Source of the DNA: Caldifarciminota bacterium
GTDB taxonomy: Bacteria; Hydrothermota; Tepidihabitantia; SM23-42
Length of the DNA stretch: 64,000 bases
Direction of reading: 5' to 3'
Assembly: GCA_020353055.1 (NCBI GenBank)
Contig: CP070686.1
Span: 574,965 to 638,964 of the forward strand
Both the position numbers and the translations under genes were made by a program. Of the stretch, positions 45,596 through 55,536 are shown one piece after another (position 1 is the first letter of the stretch; every line of letters starts with the position of its first letter). The notes beneath the pieces were generated by a model. The model saw only the letters and a list, made by a program, of their open reading frames with translations. It was not told the origin of the DNA and ran no database searches.

Positions 45596-47049
45596 AAGCC
45601 TAAATAAAGTTTTACGATACGACCATTACGGTCAATGATTATATTCAAGTCGCGTTGATAAGTGGACGCTTTTTGAAAATCTGTTTTGTTGCGAATACGC
45701 ATCTCACCGACCTTCAGGATGACATCACCCGGTGTTATACCCAATCTCTCCCCCAGGCTGTTCGGATCAACCTTCGTCACGACAACACCCTCACTGTAGG
45801 CCAGGCCGTATTTGCGCATGAGTTCTCTGTTGATATCCTGAACGTGCATACCGTAGACAACGACCCTCGTTTTTAGCAGGGCGGTCTCCTTGAATTCTTC
45901 GACCACGAAGTCGGCACTGATCGTGTCGTTATTGCGCCTTAATGAAAAATCAAGTTTATCCCCAACATAGACGTTGGCAATGAGCCTGTTCCAATCCGTG
46001 ATACGTGAAATCGTCCGTCCATTTATGTTCAGTATCCGATCACCGTCTCTAATACCTGCTCTTCTTGCGGCACTCTCGGCATCGACCGCGCTGACAACGA
46101 CCGTTCGACCACTACCATGAACTGATGCGGCGCTGTCTCCGTCGGCTTCTACTATCGACAACCCGATCCATGGAACTCTGACACGTCCATGCTGGCGTGC
46201 TTCATCGATGAACTTTTTGACGTCGTTTATTGGTCGGGCAAAACCTATGCCTTCGGATCCACCCCCAGAAGTAAAGATCGCCGTATTCATACCTATGACT
46301 TCGCCAAGGACATTAACCAGAGGCCCCCCCGAGTTACCGGGATTTATCGCCGCATCGGTCTGGATCATATTCTTGTAGATCCGGTCTTCCCGTGTCGACT
46401 TGATGGAACGATTCAAGGCCGAGACGACACCGACGGTGACCGTTGGTCGCGTATCTTCGAGCAGAAAACCGAACGGGTTACCAAATGCGACCACCCATTC
46501 TCCGATCATCAGACCGTCCGAATTCCCCAATTCAACAAAAGGCAGGTCGGCTCCATCAATCTTGAGCAGAGCAAGGTCATGCGTAATGTCTGACGCGACC
46601 AGACTAGCTTCGAATTGCCGGCTGTCCGGCAGCGTGATATGAATACGTGTGGCATTCGATATAACGTGTTCATTCGTAATAATATAGCCATTCGGAGAAA
46701 TGATTAACCCAGTGCCAAGGCTTCTTATTGGCTGCCGGTAGTAGCGCTCTGGGAAAAAATCGCCGAAAAAGTCACGGAAGAAGTCGTCGGTGAAAGGTGA
46801 GTAGAACGGCGAAGCAGATACCACTTTAGTTTGAACGACGGTGATCGAAACTACGGAGGGACTGACCCTCTGTGCCGCTACAACGATCGCATTTGCCCGC
46901 TGGCTTGATATCTCGTCACTCAGGCTCACCAATCGAGCATCTTCGTAATAGAAGGTTCCTCGTCGCGGCCTCAGCATACTATATACCTGAACCGCGACAA
47001 AACCTATTACGACTCCAATGATAATGAGTAAGAAATTATTACGTTTCAT
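45592..47049 (-). CDS. HtrA/DegP-type serine protease
   Basis: A 485-residue periplasmic protease-chaperone: N-terminal membrane helix or signal anchor (FLLIIIGVVIGFVAVQVY), trypsin domain with His in TNEHVISN, Asp in THDLALLKI and Ser in NPGNSGGPL, then two PDZ domains (DAESAARRAGIRDGDRIL; PNSLGERLGITPGDVIL). It handles misfolded envelope proteins. Confidence 0.95.
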   Translation of the reverse strand: MKRNNFLLIIIGVVIGFVAVQVYSMLRPRRGTFYYEDARLVSLSDEISSQRANAIVVAAQRVSPSVVSITVVQTKVVSASPFYSPFTDDFFRDFFGDFFPERYYRQPIRSLGTGLIISPNGYIITNEHVISNATRIHITLPDSRQFEASLVASDITHDLALLKIDGADLPFVELGNSDGLMIGEWVVAFGNPFGFLLEDTRPTVTVGVVSALNRSIKSTREDRIYKNMIQTDAAINPGNSGGPLVNVLGEVIGMNTAIFTSGGGSEGIGFARPINDVKKFIDEARQHGRVRVPWIGLSIVEADGDSAASVHGSGRTVVVSAVDAESAARRAGIRDGDRILNINGRTISRITDWNRLIANVYVGDKLDFSLRRNNDTISADFVVEEFKETALLKTRVVVYGMHVQDINRELMRKYGLAYSEGVVVTKVDPNSLGERLGITPGDVILKVGEMRIRNKTDFQKASTYQRDLNIIIDRNGRIVKLYLGL

Positions 47050-47098
47050 ATACCTAACTCGGAACTGTCTTTTTCATACCAACAGAACAATCCACGGG

Positions 47099-47818
47099 TC
47101 AATACCTGACCGTAGTGAGAAACAGACCTTGTGGCGGGGCGAAATTGACCCCGCTTGTACGTTCGTCGAAGAAACGCGGAATATCAGATGTTGCAAATCT
47201 TCCACGGCCGAGGTCAACCATAAACCCAACGATACCACGGACCATCTTGCGCAAGAAGCGGTCACCTTCGATTTTGATGATAATTTGAGTATCGTCGTGA
47301 ATCACGGATATGTCATGCACGTTGCACACCGTATTATCTGTTCCATTGTGTACCGAGAAATTCTTGAAATCCCTCTTTCCACAGAGCAAAGGGATCGCCC
47401 TTTGCATAACCGTGACGTCGGGCATCTGCTTGAGGTACCAACTGTACCGTAATCGGAATGGTGAGGGTTCCAACGTAAGATGATAGTCATAGAGTTTACT
47501 CTTTGCAGAGTACCGGCTATGGAAATCCTGCGGTACAACCGCTATCTCTCTGACATACAGATCGTCTCCGACCAAAGCATTCGTACCCTTTTTCAAAGAG
47601 AGCAACGGCAACTGAGAATCGGTGTGAAAGTTGGCGACCTGTCCGAGTGCATGAACACCTTGGTCGGTTCTACCGGCACCTACCAATTTAATGTTCTCAC
47701 CGATGACCTTCTTCAATGCGGCCTGCAATTCGCCCTGCACTGTTCTCTTTGCAGGCTGATACTGCCACCCGAAAAAATGGGTACCCTCGTATTCAACAAC
47801 CATGCTCAAATTTCGCAT
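47099..47818 (-). CDS. truA: tRNA pseudouridine38-40 synthase
   Basis: Modifies the tRNA anticodon arm. VEYEGTHFFGWQYQPAKRTVQ starts the protein, the catalytic Asp is in GAGRTDQGVHALGQ, and FLRKMVRGIVGFM is in the second half. 239 residues. A leaderless promoter lies directly upstream. Confidence 0.96.
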   Translation of the reverse strand: MRNLSMVVEYEGTHFFGWQYQPAKRTVQGELQAALKKVIGENIKLVGAGRTDQGVHALGQVANFHTDSQLPLLSLKKGTNALVGDDLYVREIAVVPQDFHSRYSAKSKLYDYHLTLEPSPFRLRYSWYLKQMPDVTVMQRAIPLLCGKRDFKNFSVHNGTDNTVCNVHDISVIHDDTQIIIKIEGDRFLRKMVRGIVGFMVDLGRGRFATSDIPRFFDERTSGVNFAPPQGLFLTTVRY

Positions 47819-47825
47819 TTATTTA

Positions 47826-47853
47826 ATTATACTCAAAAGAACTGACAAATCAA
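47826..47853 (-). promoter_or_regulatory. Predicted leaderless promoter of truA
   Basis: On the minus strand: TTGATT (47853-47848), a 16-bp spacer and TATAAT (47831-47826), ending seven bases before ATG 47818. Confidence 0.6.
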
Positions 47854-47907
47854 TAAGAGTCATTCCATAGTAGTAATATCCTCTATACTTGTCGGGAAAT
47901 GCCGGCG

Positions 47908-49374
47908 TCACGCCAGCGGGAGTCTGACTGAAAATGTAGTTCCTGTACCTATTTTACTCTTGACCGAAATGCTACCTCCATGGGCCTCGATTATGTTCTT
48001 GGCAATTGCCAGTCCCAGTCCTGTCCCACCCTTCTTCGTCGTGAAAAAAGGTTCGAATATCTTCTTCTGATTCTGCTTTTTCATACCCGCTCCGCGGTCA
48101 CGAATTTCAATACAGCCTACCTTTGTATTCTGGGAGGAAATAATTTCTATTACATCATTTGGTTTGCTAGCTTCATAGGCGTTGTTTATGATGTTCGTGA
48201 AACCTGATTTCAATTTGTTCAAATCTGCGAGCACAAAGAAATCACCATCCTTTCGTTTTATGCTCACCTTCCGCTCATTGATTCGTAACATGCTATCAAG
48301 TATTGCTTCACTTACCACTTCACTAATCCGGATGCGGTTCTTATTCTTGGGCGTGAATTGGGAGAAGTTAAGAAAATCAGTCACGATTTCATTCAATCTC
48401 TTCGTTTCTTTCAACGCAATTTTGATGAACGGCATTGTACTTCTGCGGCGTTTCGTATCACGGATGACTTCAAGTGAACCTCTTATCGATGAAAGCGGAT
48501 TACGTATTTCATGAGCGAGCGAACCACCAAGTTCGGCAAGTAATTTGGTTTGACTGGTTATTCTCGCATTCTCTTCGAGTTTTCTGATCTCGGTCATGTC
48601 CTGAAGGATAGCAAGACCTGCTCGTCCCTTGAATATACGAACACAAGATACTACATAATAGCGATTACCGAACCTCAATTCCATGGAATTCGAAGTGCCG
48701 CGATCTTTGAGAAACTTCGCGACCTGCAGATGAACCGTATCCCGCAGCCGGCTGTCACCCATGTTAGTATAAAGTATGTCACCTTTGCTGTCGACGGTTA
48801 TTACGCCGGAGGGCAAATTCTTAATTATATCCTCGGTAGTCAGACGCAACCGGGCAGCTTCTTCAATTCTCCGTTGATGACTTTCTGACAGCCCGCCACT
48901 TAGAATCCCCATCAACAAAAAAAGGAGCGCAAAGATGTAAAAACGATACATCACCATCGAAGTTGTGTATCCTTCGATTCCACGGCTCTCTACGAACACG
49001 AGCCCCAAAAAGAATACTGCCGAGCTAAGCGATATAATGTAGGCTCCCCTTTTGTAGAGATACATCGAGCTTGCCAGGATCAATATCGCGTACAACAATG
49101 GAAACATACTCTCAATACCACCGGTGTAGTGAATGACGGCACCGGCCAGAGGAATATCCGAGAAGAATATCATATAAAGCAAGAGTTTTTCAGGTATTAT
49201 CTTGCGTAACAACAGAAAGGAAATAGCCAGTATGATCGATACGATGATGAGATACCATGCCGGGTTGGGTTCACGGTAAAGGGGAGGATAGGAAGTCAGC
49301 AGAATGAATGCAACCACGAACGGGTGTAATATTATCAACCCGGAAATTCGGCTGATCTTTGCTGGATATTTCAT
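47908..49374 (-). CDS. Membrane sensor histidine kinase, PilS-like
   Basis: A 488-residue kinase: about five to six N-terminal membrane helices (residues ~10-165), a PAS domain (IKNLPSGVITVDSKGDILYTN, ~180-265), HisKA with the phosphoacceptor His in GSLAHEIRNPLSSIRGSLE and HATPase (GTGLGLAIAKNIIEAHGG). The membrane-PAS-HisKA plan and its place after the pil genes match PilS, the sensor that controls pilin genes with PilR. No response regulator is present in the window. Confidence 0.88.
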   Translation of the reverse strand: MKYPAKISRISGLIILHPFVVAFILLTSYPPLYREPNPAWYLIIVSIILAISFLLLRKIIPEKLLLYMIFFSDIPLAGAVIHYTGGIESMFPLLYAILILASSMYLYKRGAYIISLSSAVFFLGLVFVESRGIEGYTTSMVMYRFYIFALLFLLMGILSGGLSESHQRRIEEAARLRLTTEDIIKNLPSGVITVDSKGDILYTNMGDSRLRDTVHLQVAKFLKDRGTSNSMELRFGNRYYVVSCVRIFKGRAGLAILQDMTEIRKLEENARITSQTKLLAELGGSLAHEIRNPLSSIRGSLEVIRDTKRRRSTMPFIKIALKETKRLNEIVTDFLNFSQFTPKNKNRIRISEVVSEAILDSMLRINERKVSIKRKDGDFFVLADLNKLKSGFTNIINNAYEASKPNDVIEIISSQNTKVGCIEIRDRGAGMKKQNQKKIFEPFFTTKKGGTGLGLAIAKNIIEAHGGSISVKSKIGTGTTFSVRLPLA

Positions 49375-49450
49375 TGCCGTGTATGTCTATCGACATGGCG
49401 AGCGACAGCAACTCGCCTCGCCGCTGAACACTGGGTAATCCCTGACTCGC

Positions 49451-50656
49451 TTATTCGGTGATCGTTCCGGCGAGTTGGAAGATCGGCAAGTACATCGAAA
49501 CAACAATGAACCCGACCACACCGCCCAGAACGACCATGATCACCGGTTCAAGTGCACTCGTTAGGTTCTCAACTGCCTGATCTACCTCAGCATCGTAGAA
49601 ATCGGCGACTTTTGATAACATCTCATCAAGACCACCAGAGGCTTCGCCAATCGCTATCATTTGCGTGACCATGGGTGGAAAGACCGATGTTTTGGTCAGC
49701 GGATCGGCAATATTCTCGCCTCCCTTGATAGAAGAGCGAGCTTTCAGAATCGCATCCTCAATTACCCAGTTGCCAGAACTCTTAGCCGTGATCTCAAGCG
49801 CGTCGATTATGGGAACACCGCTGGACAGCAGGGTCGAGAGTGTTCTCGACAAACGTGCTATCGATTGCTTGCGGATTAGAGGACCAAATACCGGAAGTTT
49901 GAGCAATATCGGATCGATTGCCTTTGCTCCAGATTCGGTCTTATGCCAACGTCGTGTTATCGTGAAAACAGCAATGAAGATTATCAGCAATGGCAATGCC
50001 CAAACCTTGAGAAGATTCGACATCCCCACCACCAATTTCGTCATCGCAGGCAATTCCGCACCAACTCCCTCAAACATGCGCGCGAAGATCGGAATAACAA
50101 AAATGAGAAGGATGGCAATGGCGAGTATAGCTACAGATAGAATGATGATAGGATAGATCATAGCGCCCCGGATTTTACGTACGAGTGCCGCTGACTTTTC
50201 GAGGTAATTTGCCAGACGCACGAGAATAACATCGAGGGCGCCACCGGTTTCTCCCGATTCAACCATGTTGACGTAGAGATTATCGAAAACCTTTGGCTGA
50301 CGGCGTAAAGCGTCGGCTAAAGAAAGACCGCCCTCAACATCGGTTCTCACCTCACCCAAGACCCGGCGCAGGGCCTGACTCTCGGTCTGTTTGGCAAGAA
50401 TCTCCAGGCAACTTAATAAAGGTAATCCCGCATTGAGCATCGTAGCGAATTGCCTCGTGAACACTGCCAATGCCCGCCTTGATACGCGGAGCCCAAAAAA
50501 GCCAAGACCCTTCTTTTCTTCTTTTATCTTGATAGATGTCGGAATGATCTTCTTCTGGCGCAATGCAGCAACAACATCGGCCTGGGAACTAGCTGCGATT
50601 TCGCCGCTCGCTGCGGCGCCAGTGGCTGTCCTACCCTTCCAGACAAATAGTGGCAT
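49451..50656 (-). CDS. pilC: Type IV pilus inner-membrane platform protein PilC
   Basis: A 401-residue T2SSF-family protein: two repeated cytoplasmic domains (FTRQFATMLNAGLPLLSCLEILAKQ; IARLSRTLSTLLSSGVPIIDALEITAK) and three membrane helices. It anchors the PilB/PilT motors. It starts behind an AAGGAGG site; the 127 bp before it are A/T-rich and show no gene. Confidence 0.96.
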   Translation of the reverse strand: MPLFVWKGRTATGAAASGEIAASSQADVVAALRQKKIIPTSIKIKEEKKGLGFFGLRVSRRALAVFTRQFATMLNAGLPLLSCLEILAKQTESQALRRVLGEVRTDVEGGLSLADALRRQPKVFDNLYVNMVESGETGGALDVILVRLANYLEKSAALVRKIRGAMIYPIIILSVAILAIAILLIFVIPIFARMFEGVGAELPAMTKLVVGMSNLLKVWALPLLIIFIAVFTITRRWHKTESGAKAIDPILLKLPVFGPLIRKQSIARLSRTLSTLLSSGVPIIDALEITAKSSGNWVIEDAILKARSSIKGGENIADPLTKTSVFPPMVTQMIAIGEASGGLDEMLSKVADFYDAEVDQAVENLTSALEPVIMVVLGGVVGFIVVSMYLPIFQLAGTITE

Positions 50657-50783
50657 CGAACCTCCTTATCTTAACCCCGAATAACCGGGGAGCATATCTG
50701 CTTTATTTACTCCATTAATGCAAAACACTAATATCATCAATAAAGTCTCGATAAATAAGCTATAATGCTCATAAAATAATATT

Positions 50784-51860
50784 CTATTTTAACGCCGCTG
50801 ATTTCTGTTCTACCATATGTTCGAACTCTTCTATGTTAGGCGAGTAGTCAAAGGCCGTTTCAAGGGTGATCAGGCGTTTCGCATAGAGTGTGTACAGTGC
50901 TTGATTCATCGTTTGCATTCCATATTTCTGCCCTGCCTGAATCGATGAATATATCTGATGCTCTTTCTCATCCCTGATCAATGCTCTTATTGCCGGTGTG
51001 CCAACCATGACCTCAGCCGCAAGGACCCGGCCACCACCGATCTTTGGCAGTAGCTGCTGAGTTAATACGCCCTCCACCACGAACGCAAGCTGCGAACGCA
51101 CCTGGCCCTGCTGGTGCGGTGGAAACACATCGATAATACGATGAATCGATTCAGCGGCAGAATTCGTATGAAGCGTGGCCAGCGTAAGATGCCCCGTCTC
51201 GGCGATCGTTAGTGTTGTGCTAATCGTCTCCGGGTCACGCATCTCACCCACCATTACGACATCCGGATCCTCACGCAACACGTACTTCAAAGCATTTGCA
51301 AACGATTTTGTGTCACTACCTATCTGCCGTTGGTTAACAATCGCCTTCTTGTGTCGGAACAAATACTCAATCGGGTCCTCCACCGTTACGATATGACTAC
51401 GCCGCTCGCTGTTTACGCGATCAATAAGGGCAGCCAAAGTCGTGGATTTACCGCAGCCGGTGGGTCCCGTAACGAGTATCAATCCCTTGGGTCTTTTTGC
51501 CAGCTGTTCAACGACGCCCGGTATACCGAGTTCCTTGAATCCCCTTATCTCGAAAGGGATCGTACGAATAGCCGCCGCCGCACTGCCACGCTGCTGAAAG
51601 CAATTACCCCGGAAGCGTGACAAACCCGCGATGCCGAATGAGAAATCCAATTCCCACTCCATCTCGAACTTCTTTTTCTGTTGGTCATTCAGCACACTAT
51701 AGATCAGGTTTTGTATGACCTCTGGCGTCATGATCTCATAATTGGTCGGAACCAATTCTCCATCAATACGAAACATCGGCGGCGCACCTGTTGTCAAGTG
51801 AAGATCGGTTGAGTTTCTTTGAACCATTTCCTCTAAAAGTTGCCTCATTGAAACCGGCAT
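50784..51860 (-). CDS. pilT: Twitching motility ATPase PilT
   Basis: The pilus retraction motor, 358 residues. Walker A GPTGCGKSTTLAALID, Asp box VEDPIEYLF, Walker B GEMRDPETI, His box and the AIRALIRDEKEHQIYSSIQ region typical of PilT are present. An AAGGAGG site precedes the ATG. Confidence 0.96.
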   Translation of the reverse strand: MPVSMRQLLEEMVQRNSTDLHLTTGAPPMFRIDGELVPTNYEIMTPEVIQNLIYSVLNDQQKKKFEMEWELDFSFGIAGLSRFRGNCFQQRGSAAAAIRTIPFEIRGFKELGIPGVVEQLAKRPKGLILVTGPTGCGKSTTLAALIDRVNSERRSHIVTVEDPIEYLFRHKKAIVNQRQIGSDTKSFANALKYVLREDPDVVMVGEMRDPETISTTLTIAETGHLTLATLHTNSAAESIHRIIDVFPPHQQGQVRSQLAFVVEGVLTQQLLPKIGGGRVLAAEVMVGTPAIRALIRDEKEHQIYSSIQAGQKYGMQTMNQALYTLYAKRLITLETAFDYSPNIEEFEHMVEQKSAALK

Positions 51861-51893
51861 TTTACCTCCTTAATTGATAATCTCCATGCTTAT

Positions 51894-53612
51894 TTAGAAA
51901 GACACTGTCTCTCTCATCAATTCTTCAATAGTAGTGACGCCCTGTATTACCTTCTCGATACCGTCCTCTCGTAGGGTCATCATCTCCTCTTTTTCTGCTT
52001 GTTTGGCAACATCATCCGAACTTGCGCCCTTTAGTATCATGGAGCGCATCTGCGGAGAAAGCGGCATGACTTCGTAAAGACCGACTCGACCCTTATAGCC
52101 GCTCTGGTTGCAGTTCGGACATCCTTTTCCTCTATAAATCATATTATCCGGCAAGGTACCTTTTGATATCCCGGCTTCTTCAAGAAGTTTTGGGTCTGCC
52201 TGGATTTTCTCGCGGCACTGCGGACAAATACGCCTTACGAGGCGCTGAGCCTGAATCAATATGAGTGCACTCGAAACCAGATATGGAGGCACACCAATAT
52301 CGATCAAGCGGTTAATCGTGGTCGGTGCGTCGTTCGTATGAATCGTCGAAAAGACCAGATGGCCCGTGAGAGCGGCACGAATGGCAATCTCCGCGGTTTC
52401 AGAATCGCGAATCTCACCGACCAGAATGATGTTCGGCGCTTGCCGCAGAAAAGCTCTCAGGGCATTAGAAAACGTCAACCCGATTTCCTCATGTACCTGT
52501 ATCTGGTTTATACCGTGAAGATTATACTCAACCGGGTCCTCGATCGTCATTATCTGCCGATCAGGGCTGTTCAATCGAGCAAGGGTCGAATAAAGCGTCG
52601 TGGTCTTACCACTCCCGGTCGGTCCGGTAATCAGAATGATGCCGTATGGACTCTCTATGCCTCGCAGATATTTCTTTAGTGGTCCTTCACTAAACCCAAG
52701 TTTGGTCAAGTCCAGCATCAAAGAACTACGGTCAAGAATCCTCATGACCACCTTCTCGCCGTACAGTGTGGGGATGGCTGAAACACGTAGGTCAATCATC
52801 TTGGTGCCGACCAATATGTTTATCCGACCATCCTGACACAGACGCCTCTCGGCAATATCCATCTTGGCCATCAACTTGAGTCTTGTTATTATACCTGCCT
52901 TCAGGTTGAAAGGTGGTATCTGCTGTTCGCGCAGCACACCGTCGATGCGAAACCTCACCCGTACATGTTTCTCGAAAGGCTCAACGTGTATATCCGAAGC
53001 CCCCTTGTTCACTGCATCCGCAATGTAGAAGTTGACGATACGGATAACCGGTCCACCTTCGGCATCGGCACGCAATTTTGTTTCTTCGATATCTTCTTCA
53101 AACCCGGTTTCAAGCAACTCGAGATCCTCGACGTCCAGTTCCTTGGTCTCAGTAGCCGCCTCTACTTTGACTTCGGCCAAACCTTTTTCCATCGTGTAGT
53201 ACCGTTCCAGCGCATCACGGATGCTAGACTCCGATGCAAGGACCGGGCTGATCTCCTTTCCGGTGATGAAACGCAAATCCTCTATCGCACTGATGTCAGT
53301 TGGATCGACCATTGCCACGGTCAAATAGCGACCCTTGATGTCAATCGGTAATACCTCGTAGTGATATGCTTTTTCAGCAGGAATTCTATCCAGCACCTTC
53401 TGATCTGGTATCACATAATCCAGATCAACAACCTCCATTCTATAAAGATTGCTCAGTTGAGCCAGTAATTTGCCTTCCGAGACATAATTACGTCCGTTCA
53501 GAATACTTATCAGACGCTGGCCGGTGTCCTTTTTCTCACGAACCGCATCCCGCAACTGATCCTCAGTTAACAAACCATTTTTCACTAAATAAGTGCCCAG
53601 TTTCTCTTCCAC
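51894..53612 (-). CDS. pilB: Type IV pilus assembly ATPase PilB/GspE family, copy 2
   Basis: A 572-residue ATPase: N-terminal MshEN domain (LGTYLVKNGLLTEDQLRDAV), then Walker A GPTGSGKTTTLYS, GEIRDSETAEIA and the zinc-binding cysteines CPQC and CPNC. It starts at a GTG overlapping the stop of copy 1 (TAGTG). Two tandem PilB-like motors suggest separate pilus or secretion systems, or a hetero-hexamer. Confidence 0.94.
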   Translation of the reverse strand: MEEKLGTYLVKNGLLTEDQLRDAVREKKDTGQRLISILNGRNYVSEGKLLAQLSNLYRMEVVDLDYVIPDQKVLDRIPAEKAYHYEVLPIDIKGRYLTVAMVDPTDISAIEDLRFITGKEISPVLASESSIRDALERYYTMEKGLAEVKVEAATETKELDVEDLELLETGFEEDIEETKLRADAEGGPVIRIVNFYIADAVNKGASDIHVEPFEKHVRVRFRIDGVLREQQIPPFNLKAGIITRLKLMAKMDIAERRLCQDGRINILVGTKMIDLRVSAIPTLYGEKVVMRILDRSSLMLDLTKLGFSEGPLKKYLRGIESPYGIILITGPTGSGKTTTLYSTLARLNSPDRQIMTIEDPVEYNLHGINQIQVHEEIGLTFSNALRAFLRQAPNIILVGEIRDSETAEIAIRAALTGHLVFSTIHTNDAPTTINRLIDIGVPPYLVSSALILIQAQRLVRRICPQCREKIQADPKLLEEAGISKGTLPDNMIYRGKGCPNCNQSGYKGRVGLYEVMPLSPQMRSMILKGASSDDVAKQAEKEEMMTLREDGIEKVIQGVTTIEELMRETVSF

Positions 53613-55321
53613 TAATCCACCTTTGTTTCGCGGATGACCTCTTCGAGAGTTGTCACACCTTCCCGCAATTTGTTTAGTGCAGACTCACGTAATGTAAGCA
53701 TACCATTCTCTATCGCCCTCTTTTCGATATCAACGTTTGATGCCCTCTCTAAAATTCCCTCTCTGATTGGGCCGGTCACCAGCAGGGTTTCAAATACACC
53801 AATCCTCCCCTTATAGCCAGTGCCCCGACAGTGCTTACACCCATCACCCCGGTATAGTTTGAAATCGACTTTCTTCGGATTGAGTCCCGCATCAGTCAAA
53901 ACTTCATCAGAATACTTGACTTCCTTACGGCACTTCGGACATACCTTTCTGAGCAGTCGCTGCGATTCAACGGCAAGAAGGGTCGACGCAATGAGAAATG
54001 GTTCAACGTCCATATTTATCAACCTGGTTACGGTTGCTGCCGCCGAATTCGTATGCACCGTAGACAGAACCAAATGACCGGTCAAAGAGGCACGGATCGC
54101 AATCTCCGCGGTCTCCAGATCACGAAACTCACCAACCATAATTATGTTCGGGTCCTGTCGAAGATACGACCGTAGAGCCGATGCGAAGGTCAATCCGATC
54201 CTTTCATTGACCTGCAACTGATTTATCCCTCCAAGTGAATATTCGATCGGGTCCTCAGCCGTAATGATATTCAAGCCCGGATCATTCAGTTCGGTTAGGG
54301 CTGAGTAAAGTGTCGTCGTTTTTCCTGATCCGGTTGGACCTGTAACAAGGACAATACCGTACGGCGTTTTTATTGCCCTACGAAAACATTTCAGACTTTC
54401 TGCCTCAAAACCCAGGAGATCTAGGTTAAGTTGAATCGCAGCCCGGTCAAGTATCCTGAGCGCCACCTTCTCGCCAAATAGAGTTGGTACGGTTGACACA
54501 CGGATATCAATGATTTTGTTCTGAACACGTGCCTTTATTCGACCGTCCTGCGGCAGCCGTTTCTCTTCCACTTTCAATTTAGCCATGACTTTGATAACCG
54601 TTGCCAGCGCCCTATTCAATTTTTTTGGAGGTTTCATCACCTCGTGCAAAATACCATCGATTCGGTAGCGAACACGCATGTCGTTTTCATATGGCTCGAT
54701 ATGCACGTCGGAAACATTGAGGGTAACTGCATCACTGATGATCTTGCTGGACAGTTTTAGAGCCGGCCCACTGTCGGTGTCGTCAACAACATTAGCCAGA
54801 TCTTCTTCTTTTCTCTCTTTAACTTCGACCTCGCTGGCGCTTTCGATGTCACCCAGAGCGTCGGCCATATCCATCTCAAACATGACGTCGGAGAAGATAC
54901 GCTGCACATGATAGTGGCTTTGGATTATCTTGACGATGTCCTCAATATTGGCGACTACGGGTTCAATCTCAAAACCGGTGGCAAATTTGATATCCTCGAT
55001 TGCGGCCATGTCATGAGGATCCAGCATTGCCAGCGTAAGTTTGCGGCCAAATCGTGAAACAGGTACGACCATGTATTTTGCCGCAATATCGCCAGGCAAC
55101 AGCTTCAGAACCGATTCATTTGGCTGTTTGGTTCTCAGATCAACTGAGCGTACCCCGAAATGCTTTGAAAGTGCCTGCAGTAATTCATCTTCAGATATGA
55201 AGCCCATCCGTATGAGTGTGGCTCCCAGCCGTTCCCCATCTGTCTTCTGCTCCTCGACTGCCTGAGCCAGCATATCTTCGCTGATCAAACCTTGATTTAC
55301 CAATACTTCGCCGAGCTTCAT
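53612..55321 (-). CDS. pilB: Type IV pilus assembly ATPase PilB/GspE family, copy 1
   Basis: A 569-residue ATPase: MshEN domain (LGEVLVNQGLISEDMLAQAV), Walker A GPTGSGKTTTLYSALTEL, GEFRDLETAEIA and zinc cysteines CPKC and CKHC. First gene of the pilB-pilB-pilT-pilC-kinase operon. A near-leaderless promoter precedes it. It is clearly related to copy 2 but diverged along its whole length. Confidence 0.94.
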   Translation of the reverse strand: MKLGEVLVNQGLISEDMLAQAVEEQKTDGERLGATLIRMGFISEDELLQALSKHFGVRSVDLRTKQPNESVLKLLPGDIAAKYMVVPVSRFGRKLTLAMLDPHDMAAIEDIKFATGFEIEPVVANIEDIVKIIQSHYHVQRIFSDVMFEMDMADALGDIESASEVEVKERKEEDLANVVDDTDSGPALKLSSKIISDAVTLNVSDVHIEPYENDMRVRYRIDGILHEVMKPPKKLNRALATVIKVMAKLKVEEKRLPQDGRIKARVQNKIIDIRVSTVPTLFGEKVALRILDRAAIQLNLDLLGFEAESLKCFRRAIKTPYGIVLVTGPTGSGKTTTLYSALTELNDPGLNIITAEDPIEYSLGGINQLQVNERIGLTFASALRSYLRQDPNIIMVGEFRDLETAEIAIRASLTGHLVLSTVHTNSAAATVTRLINMDVEPFLIASTLLAVESQRLLRKVCPKCRKEVKYSDEVLTDAGLNPKKVDFKLYRGDGCKHCRGTGYKGRIGVFETLLVTGPIREGILERASNVDIEKRAIENGMLTLRESALNKLREGVTTLEEVIRETKVD

Positions 55322-55330
55322 AATCTATAA

Positions 55331-55358
55331 ATAATACAAATAAATAATAATTTGTCAA
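55331..55358 (-). promoter_or_regulatory. Predicted promoter of the pil operon
   Basis: On the minus strand: TTGACA (55358-55353), a 16-bp spacer and TATTAT (55336-55331), ending nine bases before the ATG at 55321. The leader would be about 2-3 nt. Confidence 0.75.
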
Positions 55359-55503
55359 GAGAAAATACGACCGGCAGGGGGGAAATTCTCAAAAAATCGA
55401 TACAAATGTAGCATTGTGAACCTCCCATCAAATTTTTTCGTAACAACAGTCGCGCTGCGGACGGCTCCGGGGGCAGGATGTTTTTGTACACCGAGCACAT
55501 ATG

Positions 55504-55531
55504 TTGACATGGTCCTATTTTATGCTATATT
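55504..55531 (+). promoter_or_regulatory. Predicted leaderless promoter of the MurNAc salvage operon
   Basis: TTGACA (55504-55509), a 16-bp spacer and TATATT (55526-55531), ending five bases before the GTG at 55537. The divergent gap of about 215 bp back to pilB holds the two promoters and nothing else I can identify. Confidence 0.75.
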
Positions 55532-55536
55532 TTCGT

